Positions 8,908 through 18,200 of a stretch of 64,000 nt of DNA are shown here, in pieces (position 1 is the first letter of the stretch; the number at the start of each line of letters is the position of its first letter). Source of the DNA: Ignavibacteriales bacterium (GTDB lineage: Bacteria > Bacteroidota > Ignavibacteria > Ignavibacteriales > Ignavibacteriaceae); assembly GCA_016700155.1 (NCBI GenBank), contig CP065001.1, positions 1,426,001 to 1,490,000 on the forward strand. Direction: 5' to 3'. The position numbers were made by a program, and so were the translations under genes. Below the pieces are notes generated by a model that was not told the origin of the DNA, made no database searches, and saw nothing but the letters and a program-made list of their open reading frames with translations.

Positions 8908-10062
8908 ATGAATCTTAAAACTAAAAACTGGTTTGAAAGAAAAAGACAGGATCTCGATTTATTTTATATCAAACTACGCGCGTACATTTTTCAAATCTCT
9001 TATTCTTTTTTCGTAAAAATATTCCTGGTAAAAAACAGTGAAAGTAAGTCGGCAAATATTCTTATCGTCAATACAGAAAAACTTGGGGACCTGGTTTTAT
9101 CTCTTCAGTTTATCAGTAATGTTGTATCAGTTGAAAATGGTAAAAATGTTTTTCTGCTGACCGATATTAAATTCAATAACGGATATTTTTCTGAAAACAA
9201 ACCATTTAAGACCTTCGCAGTTGATACGAAAAAATACAAACGGTCACTTACTTACCGTATAGTTATTCTTAATTCATTAAGAAAATTTAATTTCAAAAAA
9301 GTACTGAATATCAGTCCTTCCCGCGGCATACTCAACGATGAAATTACCCTGAACTGCCTTGCACGATTTACTACAGGTGTGGTTAGTTTTTCGAAATACC
9401 TGCCTAGTCCAATTCTTAAACAAAATAATGCGAGGTATAATTTTGTTTTGCATTCCGATGAAATTAATGAAAGCACAAGATTGCATTTACTCTTTCAGAG
9501 TGTTTATGGATCAGTATATTCAAAGCAGAATAGTTTTACGGAATTAATTTCGTGTAAAGAAACCCAGCTTGATTTAGCTGACAAATTCATTCTTATAGCT
9601 CCGTCCTCGTCAGAGAGTATCAGAAACTGGTCAACAGAAAAATTTAAAATGTTAGCAAATAAACTTGCAGAAAAATCCCGGGTCATACTGTTAGGGACAG
9701 AAGAGCAGACATCAATTATTAATTTTATTTCGGATGGAAATAGGATTAAAGGGTATGCCGGTAACTTTTCATTTGCTGAATGTGTTTACCTCATTAAGAA
9801 TTCTTCTCTGTTCATCGGTCTTGATTCAGGATTTACACACATCGCGCAGTTATTTGGAAAACCCTATGTTGCTATTATCGGCGGTGGTAACTTTAACAGA
9901 TTTTTCCCTTATACTGAAAGTGAAAACTCTTCTTGCGAATACTTCCAACTTGATTGTTTTAATTGCGAATGGAATTGTTCTTATATACAACCGTACTGTC
10001 TCTCACTTGTAGAGGTTGAGCAGGTTTATAAAAATTGCATTGAGTTAATGGAAAGAAACTAA
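8908..10062 (+). CDS. Family 9 (heptosyltransferase-like) glycosyltransferase
   Basis: This 384-residue GT-B protein resembles ADP-heptose:LPS heptosyltransferases. It shows the N-terminal LIVNTEKLGDLVLSLQF segment and the C-terminal donor-site region FIGLDSGFTHIAQLFGKPYVAIIGG. A Cys cluster near the C-terminus (DCFNCEWNCSYIQPYC, four Cys) is seen in a subset of GT9 proteins and may bind metal or form disulfides. It starts one base after the GT2 gene. Transfer of a heptose or related sugar to a core oligosaccharide is the family role; the donor here is not proven. Confidence 0.85.
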   Translation: MNLKTKNWFERKRQDLDLFYIKLRAYIFQISYSFFVKIFLVKNSESKSANILIVNTEKLGDLVLSLQFISNVVSVENGKNVFLLTDIKFNNGYFSENKPFKTFAVDTKKYKRSLTYRIVILNSLRKFNFKKVLNISPSRGILNDEITLNCLARFTTGVVSFSKYLPSPILKQNNARYNFVLHSDEINESTRLHLLFQSVYGSVYSKQNSFTELISCKETQLDLADKFILIAPSSSESIRNWSTEKFKMLANKLAEKSRVILLGTEEQTSIINFISDGNRIKGYAGNFSFAECVYLIKNSSLFIGLDSGFTHIAQLFGKPYVAIIGGGNFNRFFPYTESENSSCEYFQLDCFNCEWNCSYIQPYCLSLVEVEQVYKNCIELMERN

Positions 10063-10063
10063 C

Positions 10064-11149
10064 GTGAACATTTTATTTATATCACCAGATTTCAATTATG
10101 CCTGTGGTGTGAGTAAGCATGTTTACATTCTGATAAAAAGACTTTGCAATAACCCGCAATACAAAATCTTTTTTATTACAAATTCAGGTGACTCGCTTGA
10201 CAGGTTAACAGCGATTAATAATCTGAAATTTTCCAGGATGAATTTCAAAAAAGATCATTCAAATCCGTTTCTGCTTATAAAAAATTTAGTAAGCCTTTTC
10301 CTTTTTTGCAGACGCAATAAGATCGAATTGATCCACACTCATCATCGATACCCCGAATTAATTTCTGTTTTGGCTGCTAAGTTGCTGCGTATAAAAACTA
10401 TAACCACAGTCCACAGTTTTGTTGCCGGTATGAATAATATCAGCTTCAGGTCGGATAAAATTATTGCTGTAAGCAGGTCAATTGAAGATCACTTAATTAA
10501 GAATTTCCCTCACTCCCGAAACAAAATCGTAACTCTCTACAATTGTATAGATGAATCTTTTTATAGTGATGTAGAATACCATCCCGACGATTTAAGGAGG
10601 TCTTTAAAGTATGATAGCAGCGATAAAATAATTCTGTTCGCAGGAAGAATAAGCAGGATAAAAGGAAGTGATGTGCTCATCAAAGCATTTAATAAGATTG
10701 ACAAATCATTAAACGCAAAACTTATTTTGATTGGAACAATTACAGATAACGATCTGGATGTCGAGCTAAGAAATAACGAATCAATTAAAATTCTTAGCCC
10801 TCAAAGAGATTTGAGACATTATTTCAAAATTGCTGACGTAGTTGTTCTTCCTTCAATTGAAGATCCTTTCCCTTATGTGATGATTGAAGCCGGGGCTATG
10901 AAAAAAGTGTTCATCGGATCAAGGACGGGCGGAATAGGGGAATTCATAGATGATAATGTAAATGGTATTCTTGTCACGCCTGGCAGTAGTGATGATTTAT
11001 CGTCAAAGCTTGAAAATGTTCTAAAAAATTTACCTTCGATATCGAAAATGGGAGAAGAGCTATTTCAAAAAGTTAAATCCAGTTGTGATTGTGAAAAATA
11101 TTTTTCAGAACTATCCGGCATTTATAATACTCTTATTAAAGAAGGTTAA
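10064..11149 (+). CDS. Family 4 glycosyltransferase
   Basis: This 361-residue GT-B retaining transferase starts with GTG at 10064, one base after the GT9 stop. The N-terminal acceptor domain has the Gly-rich opening FNYACGVSKHVYILIKRL and the IHTHHRYPE motif. The C-terminal donor domain has LFAGRISRIKGSDVLIKAF and the E-x7-E region EDPFPYVMIEAGAMKK. The cluster context makes it a surface-glycan enzyme; sugar and linkage are unknown. Confidence 0.87.
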   Translation: MNILFISPDFNYACGVSKHVYILIKRLCNNPQYKIFFITNSGDSLDRLTAINNLKFSRMNFKKDHSNPFLLIKNLVSLFLFCRRNKIELIHTHHRYPELISVLAAKLLRIKTITTVHSFVAGMNNISFRSDKIIAVSRSIEDHLIKNFPHSRNKIVTLYNCIDESFYSDVEYHPDDLRRSLKYDSSDKIILFAGRISRIKGSDVLIKAFNKIDKSLNAKLILIGTITDNDLDVELRNNESIKILSPQRDLRHYFKIADVVVLPSIEDPFPYVMIEAGAMKKVFIGSRTGGIGEFIDDNVNGILVTPGSSDDLSSKLENVLKNLPSISKMGEELFQKVKSSCDCEKYFSELSGIYNTLIKEG

Positions 11150-11156
11150 ATGCGTT

Positions 11157-11924
11157 TTGCAATCTGATATCAGGAAATATAATTTGTTCGGGGTTACATT
11201 TTCTAACCTGGATTATAACAGTATTGTCAGGTTAACTGAAGATTCAATTAGTAATGATGAAAAGATTTCAATCGGGTATGTTAACCCACATACAGTAAGA
11301 TACGCTTCAAAAAATAATATTCTGAAAGAGAACATAAATTCATTCACATATAATCATATAGACGGGAAGGGGATGGAGATTGCCTGCAGAATATTTTTCC
11401 CGCACGATGACTTTAAAAGATTAAACTGGACTGATGAGGCAAAAAAATATTTAAAACAGTCGGAAGAAAGCGAATGGAAAATATTTTTTTTAGGCTCGGA
11501 TGAGCAGACAATTACTACAGCAATTAAAAAAATAAAATCTGATTTCCCTGAACTGAAAATTGCAGGACACCTGAACGGGTTTGAAGATATTAATGATTCA
11601 ACTGTTAAAAAAATAAATGAAAGTACGGCAAATATATTGTGGGTGGGTCTTGGTTCACTTCGCCAGGAAAAATGGATAGTTGATAATATTAACAGTCTTA
11701 ATTGTAATGTTATTCAATCCGTTGGTGATTTGTTCGGAAGTCTTGCCGGGAAACGTTTCCGGGGTCCGGTGCTATTTCAAAAACTCGGACTTGAATGGAT
11801 GTTCAGATTGATTCAGCATCCGATCAAATATTTTGACAGGTACGCAATCGGAGTTCCCGTATTTTTCTTTATGATCTTAAAACAAATTCTTAGCCGTAAT
11901 GATAAATCCATTTCAAATGACTGA
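11157..11924 (+). CDS. WecG/TagA/CpsF-type glycosyltransferase (GT26)
   Basis: This protein of about 255 residues belongs to the WecG/TagA family, which adds a sugar to a lipid-linked monosaccharide at the inner membrane. It shows NPHTVRYASKN, the IDGKGMEIA segment, VGLGSLRQEKWI (usually VGLGxPKQE) and GLEWMFRLIQHP near the C-terminus. The frame is open back to a GTG at 11085 inside the GT4 gene, but that extension does not look like the family. I prefer TTG 11157, eight bases after the GT4 stop, with AGAAGG upstream at 11140-11145. It ends the glycan cluster. Confidence 0.8.
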   Translation: MQSDIRKYNLFGVTFSNLDYNSIVRLTEDSISNDEKISIGYVNPHTVRYASKNNILKENINSFTYNHIDGKGMEIACRIFFPHDDFKRLNWTDEAKKYLKQSEESEWKIFFLGSDEQTITTAIKKIKSDFPELKIAGHLNGFEDINDSTVKKINESTANILWVGLGSLRQEKWIVDNINSLNCNVIQSVGDLFGSLAGKRFRGPVLFQKLGLEWMFRLIQHPIKYFDRYAIGVPVFFFMILKQILSRNDKSISND

Positions 11925-11925
11925 T

Positions 11926-11947
11926 GGGCAAGAGATGCTTTTTTTTA
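11926..11947 (+). terminator. Probable weak intrinsic terminator after the glycan cluster
   Basis: A short stem (GGCA with TGCT plus G-U pairs, loop AGAGA) is followed by an eight-T run directly after the GT26 stop. The stem is short, so strength is uncertain. Confidence 0.4.
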
Positions 11948-12030
11948 TTATAATTATGCAGGCACCTTTACAATATTAAGAAGGTTCGTCAATGGTTGAA
12001 ATTCATCATCAAACAATTATTTGAGATTAG

Positions 12031-15000
12031 ATGAATAAAAAAATAAAGCACTTTGTCTTAATCTCTTTGTTATTCCTAACCGGATATAAACTGCCCGCAC
12101 AGGTGATTGATCCTGAAAAAGTCAGGACTAATTCATCGGGATTAGAATTTAATTTCGTAAATACTTTAGAGGCATTACTCAGGAATGATGATGGAACTTA
12201 TACGCTGGAATTTCCTGAAGGAATAAATGAAGACTCACCGGGTAAACCTGTTTTTCCGCAACGAAGTTTTATTGTTGCGATTCCTCCTTATTCAAAACTA
12301 AATGTGAATCTTAATTCAAAAGTCGAAAAGGAAATTGAAAACATAAATTTCCAGGTTAGTCCTGCAATCAGACTTAATCCTGATTCATCATTATCGCTGG
12401 TTAAGAATGATTTGGAGTTAAAATACTTTTCCGGTGATCTTTATCCCGAACAGGAAGTTGAAGTCATAGATTATTTCTGGCTAAGGAATTTTTATTGCGC
12501 TGTTGTTCAGTTAAATCCATACCGGCTTAACTGGAAAAATAAATCTTTGACAGTTATTGAATCGGGGAAAGCCGAATTGAGTTTTTCTGATATCAAACCC
12601 TTCATAAAAAATGTTGAACCTATGAGCATCTTTGAAAAGGATTTGAACTCAGTCATTCTGAATTATGAACAGGCATTGGACTTCAGGAGTAAAGTGAAAC
12701 CTACCGATAGTCAAACCGATTCGTATAGCTGGATTGATTACAGTAAAACACATTATAAACTGGCTATAATTAATGATGGCATTTATAGAATAACTTATAA
12801 TGATCTTATTTCTTACGGTATAAATCCGTCTTCAGTCAACCCATTGACTATAAAGCTTTTTGAAAAAGGTGAACAGATACCTTTAAGAGTTTTCGGTGAA
12901 GCAGATCAGTCATTCGATCCTGATGATTACATAGAGTTCTGGTCGACAAAAAATTACAGCGGTGATGATTATCATTCAATTGTAAATACGGGTCAGGAAT
13001 ACCTTAACTACATGAACCGTTATACAGATACAACATTTGCCTGGCTTGTATGGGGCGGCGATAATGGTTTACGGTTGAATGAGACTGCGGGAATTCTTGC
13101 AGCTGTTACTGATACTATTACCAGCCATCTTGCAAAACTTCATTTCGAAGATGAGCAGCGTATATGGTATTACGATGCCGAACTTCCAAGGACTCAGTTA
13201 CCTTTCTGGCAGGAACATAAAGTGTGGACATGGCTTACACTGAGTAATAACCAGGTTCAACAAATAAATTTTCAGGCGACCGATTTTGTACCATCAACAT
13301 CGGTAAAGACTTCAGTAAGATTGATAAGTAATGCTGGCAATATTGTTATACAAACGCATAAACATGGTTCAAGTATTAATTCAACGTCTGTACAGGATTC
13401 AGTAACTTTTGATTACAGGGCTACCGTTAACTTCAATTCAGTTTTTTCATCATCTCAACTTCAACAAGGGAATAATGCCTTCAGGGTTTTCGGACTGGCA
13501 ACTTCTGCGTTATTTCACAGGTCACTTATCGACTGGATTGAAATTGACTACCACAGGCAGAATATAGCAGTTAATGATTCCCTGACTATTATTATCCCTG
13601 ATTCGATTCCAACCGGCATCAGAAATGTTAAACTCACAAATATTACTTCACCGGATACTTCAATCCTGATCTATAAGGTAATGCCGGATATAAAAAGGAT
13701 CAGTTCATTTTCTTTGATTGGTAATGAACTGGTCTTTAGTGATACTGTTACGGGCGGTGATAAATATTTCATTATGAAAACATCCGGTGTAAGAACACCA
13801 ATCTTTAAATATCAAAAGCAATTTGTTAATCTTCCCGATCCTTCAAGAGGTGCTGATTATATATTGATAAGTAATAGAGTTCTTGCGGCTTCCATGCAGC
13901 AATATGTTCAGTTCATTGATCAGCAGTATGATGTAAGAACTTCTTTAATTTATATCGATGACATTTATGATGAATTTTCTTTCGGTGAAAACAACGCGGA
14001 ATCTATCAAAGAATTTTTAATAACGGCGAATCAAAACTGGACTTCACCATCTCCGACTTATCTCGTTCTTGCCGGTGATGCAAATTATGATTATAAAGAA
14101 AAATGGAATCCTGCTCCTTCTCCGCGTAAGCAGAATCTTGTTCCATCTTATGGTTTCCCGGTAAGCGATAATTGGTATGCGTGCTGGGATTCGACAAACA
14201 TAAATATTCCACAAATGTATGTCAGCAGAATCTCCGCGAATAATGACAGTGAAATACTGAACTTCTTACAAAAGCATCAGAATTATGTAGGAAGAAGGTT
14301 TGATGACTATAACAAACGCTTCACATTTTACAGCGGCGGTGATCCGTCAAATATTTCGGAACTAGCCCAGATCAAAGCAGCGAATGATTCACTGTTAAAT
14401 AATATCGTGCGTCCTTCACCTGTTGGCGGAAAAGGAATTCACTTTTACAAAACCGTAAGTCCGCCGACTAACTTTGGTCCATACACAGTTGAAGAGATAC
14501 GTAATGCTGTTGACAGCAGCGGATTGTTTATCTCTTACATCGGGCACAGTGGAACAAGAACTTGGGACAATGGAATCACGGAAGTTGAAGACATAAAGAA
14601 CGCTTTCATAGACCGCAATCCGTTGATTTCGGACTTCGGATGTTCTACAGGTAAATTTGCTGAGCCTGATGTTGATGCGTTTGGTGAGTTGTTTGTTTTT
14701 CAGTCAGCTAACGGACAGGCGATAAGTTATCTCGGCAACTCAAGTCTTGGTTATGTTTCAACTTCATTACGTTATCCGGGTTTGTTCTACAAACTTCTTC
14801 TGGTCGACTCGGTAACAAACATCAGCAAAGCACACTTCCAGGGAAAAATAAATCAGCTTAACCTTTATGGATTTAATGAAGTGAACAGGGTGTTTAATTA
14901 TTGTAATCTTTTGTTCACCGACCCGCTGATAGAATTTGCGATTCCTGTTAAACCGAATTTTGTGTTAGCGGGCAATTCTGTGGTCTTAAACAATTCTCAG

Positions 15001-17442
15001 TTGAATGATCTTAATGATTCAATTTTTGTTTCTGTCAGGATAAAGAATTGGGGCAGGGTAGTTTTAGATTCACTTACAGTATCCGCAGAGAATAAATTTG
15101 GTGATTCCGTAATCTTCACGTCAACATTCAAAATTGCTTCGCCGGTGCTTGAGTCAGAAACAGGATTTTATGTAACAACTAACGCACTGCTCGGTCAGCA
15201 TTCGCTTACAATCAGGCTCGACCCCGATAACAACATCGATGAAATATATGAAGATGATAATGAAGCAATAGTTGAATTCACAATTTATTCAACTTCATTA
15301 AGAGCGGTGGAGAGTGAACATTTTTATACGACAGGTAAAGACACTATTAAACTTCTTAATCCAACTTATGAAAATATTTCCGGCATAAGTGATCTGATTT
15401 TTTCTATAGCAGATAACGAACAGTTTAACAGCGCAAGTGAATACCAGGTTTCCCTGACAGATCTGTTTACTAAAGTACCGCTCCAAAGTCTCGTTGATGA
15501 TCAGCGATACTGGTACAGAGCAAGACTTAATGCCAGCCAGGTTGAATGGTCATCAGCATTTTCGTTTAAGAATATTAGTCATCAATACGATTGGTTCGTT
15601 GACAGATCACACAAGAGCCAGGACTTTTCATTTAAGAATGTTGAATTTGACAGCGTTAGTAATTCCTGGAAAATAAATGAGTCGACGAATCAATTAAAAA
15701 TAACTTCCGCCGGTTCTAATGACGGAAAATTTGCGTCAATGTTATTTAATAGTGAAGAACGTTTACCCAATACATTCTTCTGGGGAATGGTTAGTGCAGA
15801 GATTGATTCAATCACACTCGAACCGACAAACATCAGGTATTTTGCTGCGCCTAATACTATAACGCAAAACGCTGATTCTATCATTGCTTACATTGCGTCA
15901 TTACCGGATGGAAAATTATTAGCGCTTGCAATAAGTGATGATGCTGCACAAACAGTGCTGGGATTTAGCGGCGGTACTGCTGTCAGGCAGGCAATCGAAA
16001 CACTTGGCAGTTTGTACATTGATAGTGTCAGGTACAGAGAATCGTGGTGCTTACTTGGTGTTAAGGGCGCACCGATGGGATCGGTACCTGAATCATATAA
16101 AAAACTTTTCCAGGGACCCGCAATTATTGATACATCCCAGTTGGTTGTTAATGAAACGGGACATATAGTATTTCCATCTATTACCAAAAGCACATTTTGG
16201 TTTGATATATTTAAAAAAGATTCCCTGCCCACCGGCTCATCTGTTGAGTACATCCCGCTCGGTATAACCTCCGCGAAAGATGTCGATACATTATCAGCGA
16301 TTGCATTTCCCGGGGATAGTGCTTCAATCAGTTTTATTGACGCATCGGTTTATCCTGAAGTAAAAATGCTTGTGAAATTATCAGCTAATGAATTGAAAGA
16401 ATCACCCGGAATTATTTCACTCGGTGTAAACTTTCAGTCGGTGCCCGAACTGGCTGTAAACTACCAGGTTGTAAATACAAATAAAGACAGCCTTGTGCAG
16501 GGAGAATCCATATCGATTAATTATGACATTTATAATGTCGGAGATTCTCCGGCTGACTCTTTCAATGTTCGGCTGCTGGTTATAAAACCTGATAACAGTT
16601 CAATTACAATTTCAGATAGTATGGTAACTGTTCTTGACCAGGATCAGAAAATAAATTTTTCTGGAACTTATCTTAGCAATATTGCAGATGGTTTTGGAGA
16701 TATGTTATTCCGAATCCTTTTAGATAGTGAAAGCAAAATTCCGGAACTTTATAAGGATAATAATTTATTCGAAAAAGGGTTTTATGTTATACGTGATACG
16801 CTCACTTCGATAAGTGAATCAGCAGTTTCGGTTACATTTGACGGAAAAGAAATTTATGACGGTGATTATGTTTCTTCAAAGCCTGAGATTATAATTAATC
16901 TTAACTACCCGGTTTGGTTCCCGTTAGAAGATACTACATCGCTTCTGATTTTCCTGGATACTGAAGAAATAACTTTTTCAAGACTTGATACTGATTATGA
17001 TACTGTAAACCGTATTGCTCAGTATAAATTCAATCCTGCAATTGTGACCGGTGAAAACAGGTTGAGGATTTTTGCAAAAGATGTGAGGGGAATTCCCGGA
17101 TCGACACCAATCTTTGAGAGATATTTTTCAGTATCTGATCAACTCAAAATTGAAAATGCGTATAACTATCCTAATCCTTTCTCCGAGTCAACTTATTTTA
17201 CTTTTACACTTCCATCGGTACCTGAAGAATTGAAAATAATTATCTATACAGTTGCCGGAAGAAAAATTCGGGAAATGACTTTTACATCACAACAATTAAT
17301 TCCAGGATTCAATTCGCTTTTCTGGGATGGTAAAGATCAGGATGGCGACATACTTGCTAATGGAGTTTACTTTGCAAAACTAATTCTGACAACACCTGAT
17401 AAAAATTATCATATAACTCAAAAACTTTCGGTTATAAGATGA
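12031..17442 (+). CDS. Giant C25 (gingipain/PorU-like) cysteine protease with T9SS-type C-terminal domain
   Basis: This 1803-residue secreted protein has a signal peptide (1-24), a pro-like N-terminal region (about 25-180) and a C25 peptidase domain (about 590-960). The catalytic dyad is visible as His 839 (ISYIGHSGT) and Cys 871 (DFGCSTGKF). Two CARDB-like Ig domains follow (about 975-1090 and 1470-1590), then a C-terminal FlgD-like/T9SS domain with YNYPNPFSES and a terminal KLSVIR. In T9SS, PorU is the C25 sortase that removes sorting signals and attaches cargo to A-LPS; it is about 1150 residues, so this longer protein may be a PorU2-type relative or a secreted protease. It overlaps the next gene by 4 bases. 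Confidence 0.85.
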   Translation: MNKKIKHFVLISLLFLTGYKLPAQVIDPEKVRTNSSGLEFNFVNTLEALLRNDDGTYTLEFPEGINEDSPGKPVFPQRSFIVAIPPYSKLNVNLNSKVEKEIENINFQVSPAIRLNPDSSLSLVKNDLELKYFSGDLYPEQEVEVIDYFWLRNFYCAVVQLNPYRLNWKNKSLTVIESGKAELSFSDIKPFIKNVEPMSIFEKDLNSVILNYEQALDFRSKVKPTDSQTDSYSWIDYSKTHYKLAIINDGIYRITYNDLISYGINPSSVNPLTIKLFEKGEQIPLRVFGEADQSFDPDDYIEFWSTKNYSGDDYHSIVNTGQEYLNYMNRYTDTTFAWLVWGGDNGLRLNETAGILAAVTDTITSHLAKLHFEDEQRIWYYDAELPRTQLPFWQEHKVWTWLTLSNNQVQQINFQATDFVPSTSVKTSVRLISNAGNIVIQTHKHGSSINSTSVQDSVTFDYRATVNFNSVFSSSQLQQGNNAFRVFGLATSALFHRSLIDWIEIDYHRQNIAVNDSLTIIIPDSIPTGIRNVKLTNITSPDTSILIYKVMPDIKRISSFSLIGNELVFSDTVTGGDKYFIMKTSGVRTPIFKYQKQFVNLPDPSRGADYILISNRVLAASMQQYVQFIDQQYDVRTSLIYIDDIYDEFSFGENNAESIKEFLITANQNWTSPSPTYLVLAGDANYDYKEKWNPAPSPRKQNLVPSYGFPVSDNWYACWDSTNINIPQMYVSRISANNDSEILNFLQKHQNYVGRRFDDYNKRFTFYSGGDPSNISELAQIKAANDSLLNNIVRPSPVGGKGIHFYKTVSPPTNFGPYTVEEIRNAVDSSGLFISYIGHSGTRTWDNGITEVEDIKNAFIDRNPLISDFGCSTGKFAEPDVDAFGELFVFQSANGQAISYLGNSSLGYVSTSLRYPGLFYKLLLVDSVTNISKAHFQGKINQLNLYGFNEVNRVFNYCNLLFTDPLIEFAIPVKPNFVLAGNSVVLNNSQLNDLNDSIFVSVRIKNWGRVVLDSLTVSAENKFGDSVIFTSTFKIASPVLESETGFYVTTNALLGQHSLTIRLDPDNNIDEIYEDDNEAIVEFTIYSTSLRAVESEHFYTTGKDTIKLLNPTYENISGISDLIFSIADNEQFNSASEYQVSLTDLFTKVPLQSLVDDQRYWYRARLNASQVEWSSAFSFKNISHQYDWFVDRSHKSQDFSFKNVEFDSVSNSWKINESTNQLKITSAGSNDGKFASMLFNSEERLPNTFFWGMVSAEIDSITLEPTNIRYFAAPNTITQNADSIIAYIASLPDGKLLALAISDDAAQTVLGFSGGTAVRQAIETLGSLYIDSVRYRESWCLLGVKGAPMGSVPESYKKLFQGPAIIDTSQLVVNETGHIVFPSITKSTFWFDIFKKDSLPTGSSVEYIPLGITSAKDVDTLSAIAFPGDSASISFIDASVYPEVKMLVKLSANELKESPGIISLGVNFQSVPELAVNYQVVNTNKDSLVQGESISINYDIYNVGDSPADSFNVRLLVIKPDNSSITISDSMVTVLDQDQKINFSGTYLSNIADGFGDMLFRILLDSESKIPELYKDNNLFEKGFYVIRDTLTSISESAVSVTFDGKEIYDGDYVSSKPEIIINLNYPVWFPLEDTTSLLIFLDTEEITFSRLDTDYDTVNRIAQYKFNPAIVTGENRLRIFAKDVRGIPGSTPIFERYFSVSDQLKIENAYNYPNPFSESTYFTFTLPSVPEELKIIIYTVAGRKIREMTFTSQQLIPGFNSLFWDGKDQDGDILANGVYFAKLILTTPDKNYHITQKLSVIR

Positions 17443-18137
17443 AATTAGTTTGCAGGATATCAATAGCGGTTTCAGTATTATTAATCACGCTGACAAATGT
17501 AAGCAACGGACAAAACTCATTCTCCAAAATAAAAAATAATAAACCGCTGCCGGTTGAACTGGTTTATTTCTATGCTACGGTAATCAGTAACGGTGTTCAG
17601 CTTAATTTTGGCACTGCTACTGAAACCAATAATTATGGCTTTGATGTAGAACGATCTGATTCAGCTTTTAACTTTTCGGCGATCGGTTTTGTGGAAGGCA
17701 ACGGAAATAGTAATTCCCCGAAACACTATCAGTACATTGACACACTTGTTGAAATGACTGGTGTAGTCCATTACCGACTGAAGCAGATTGATTTTACAGG
17801 TTCGTTTGAATATTCTGATACTGTTGTGGTTGATTTCATTTCATCGGTAGAATTAATTGATGATGAAATCCCGGGAGAATTTTATCTATCGAATGCTTAT
17901 CCCAATCCATTTAATCACCAGACGAAGATTGAATTTTCAATTCCTTATGTATCAACAATTACGCTTGAGGTGTTTAATTCTTCAGGAGAAATTGTCAATA
18001 GGGTTTTGACAGATTCATTCCCGGCAGGTACATACTCAACTACTATTGATTTAAAGGAAGCTGTATCAGGAATGTATTTTGTAAGGTTAAGTTCAGATAA
18101 TCATTCTTCAGTAATAAAAGTTATTCTACTCAAGTAA
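17439..18137 (+). CDS. T9SS sorting-domain-only secreted protein
   Basis: This 232-residue protein is almost entirely export and sorting parts. It has a signal peptide (1-24, ending SNGQ), then the linker module beginning PLPVELVYFYATV with ETNNYGFDVERS and VHYRLKQIDFTGSFEYSD, then the sorting domain with AYPNPFNHQTKIEFSIP and a terminal VILLK. The passenger domain found in the 40600-50398 cargo proteins is missing. Its ATG overlaps the TGA of the C25 protease gene (ATGA), so translation is probably coupled. A role as partner, substrate or competitor of that protease is an inference. Confidence 0.8.
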   Translation: MKLVCRISIAVSVLLITLTNVSNGQNSFSKIKNNKPLPVELVYFYATVISNGVQLNFGTATETNNYGFDVERSDSAFNFSAIGFVEGNGNSNSPKHYQYIDTLVEMTGVVHYRLKQIDFTGSFEYSDTVVVDFISSVELIDDEIPGEFYLSNAYPNPFNHQTKIEFSIPYVSTITLEVFNSSGEIVNRVLTDSFPAGTYSTTIDLKEAVSGMYFVRLSSDNHSSVIKVILLK

Positions 18138-18165
18138 ATGATTTTAACAGATCATTTTATATTTT
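18136..18165 (+). terminator. Possible A/T-rich hairpin terminator
   Basis: AAATGAT (18136-18142) and ATCATTT (18151-18157) form a 7-bp stem with an 8-base loop, followed by TATATTTT. It overlaps the end of the preceding stop codon region. The stem is A/T-rich, so termination may be weak or the downstream barrel gene may still be co-transcribed. Confidence 0.35.
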
Positions 18166-18200
18166 GCATTTAAGTTTTATCAACATACATAAGGCAGAAA

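Noticed and set aside
11085..11156. Upstream extension of the GT26 gene into the GT4 gene
   Set aside because: The 24 extra residues do not resemble the family N-terminus; TTG 11157 with AGAAGG upstream is better.
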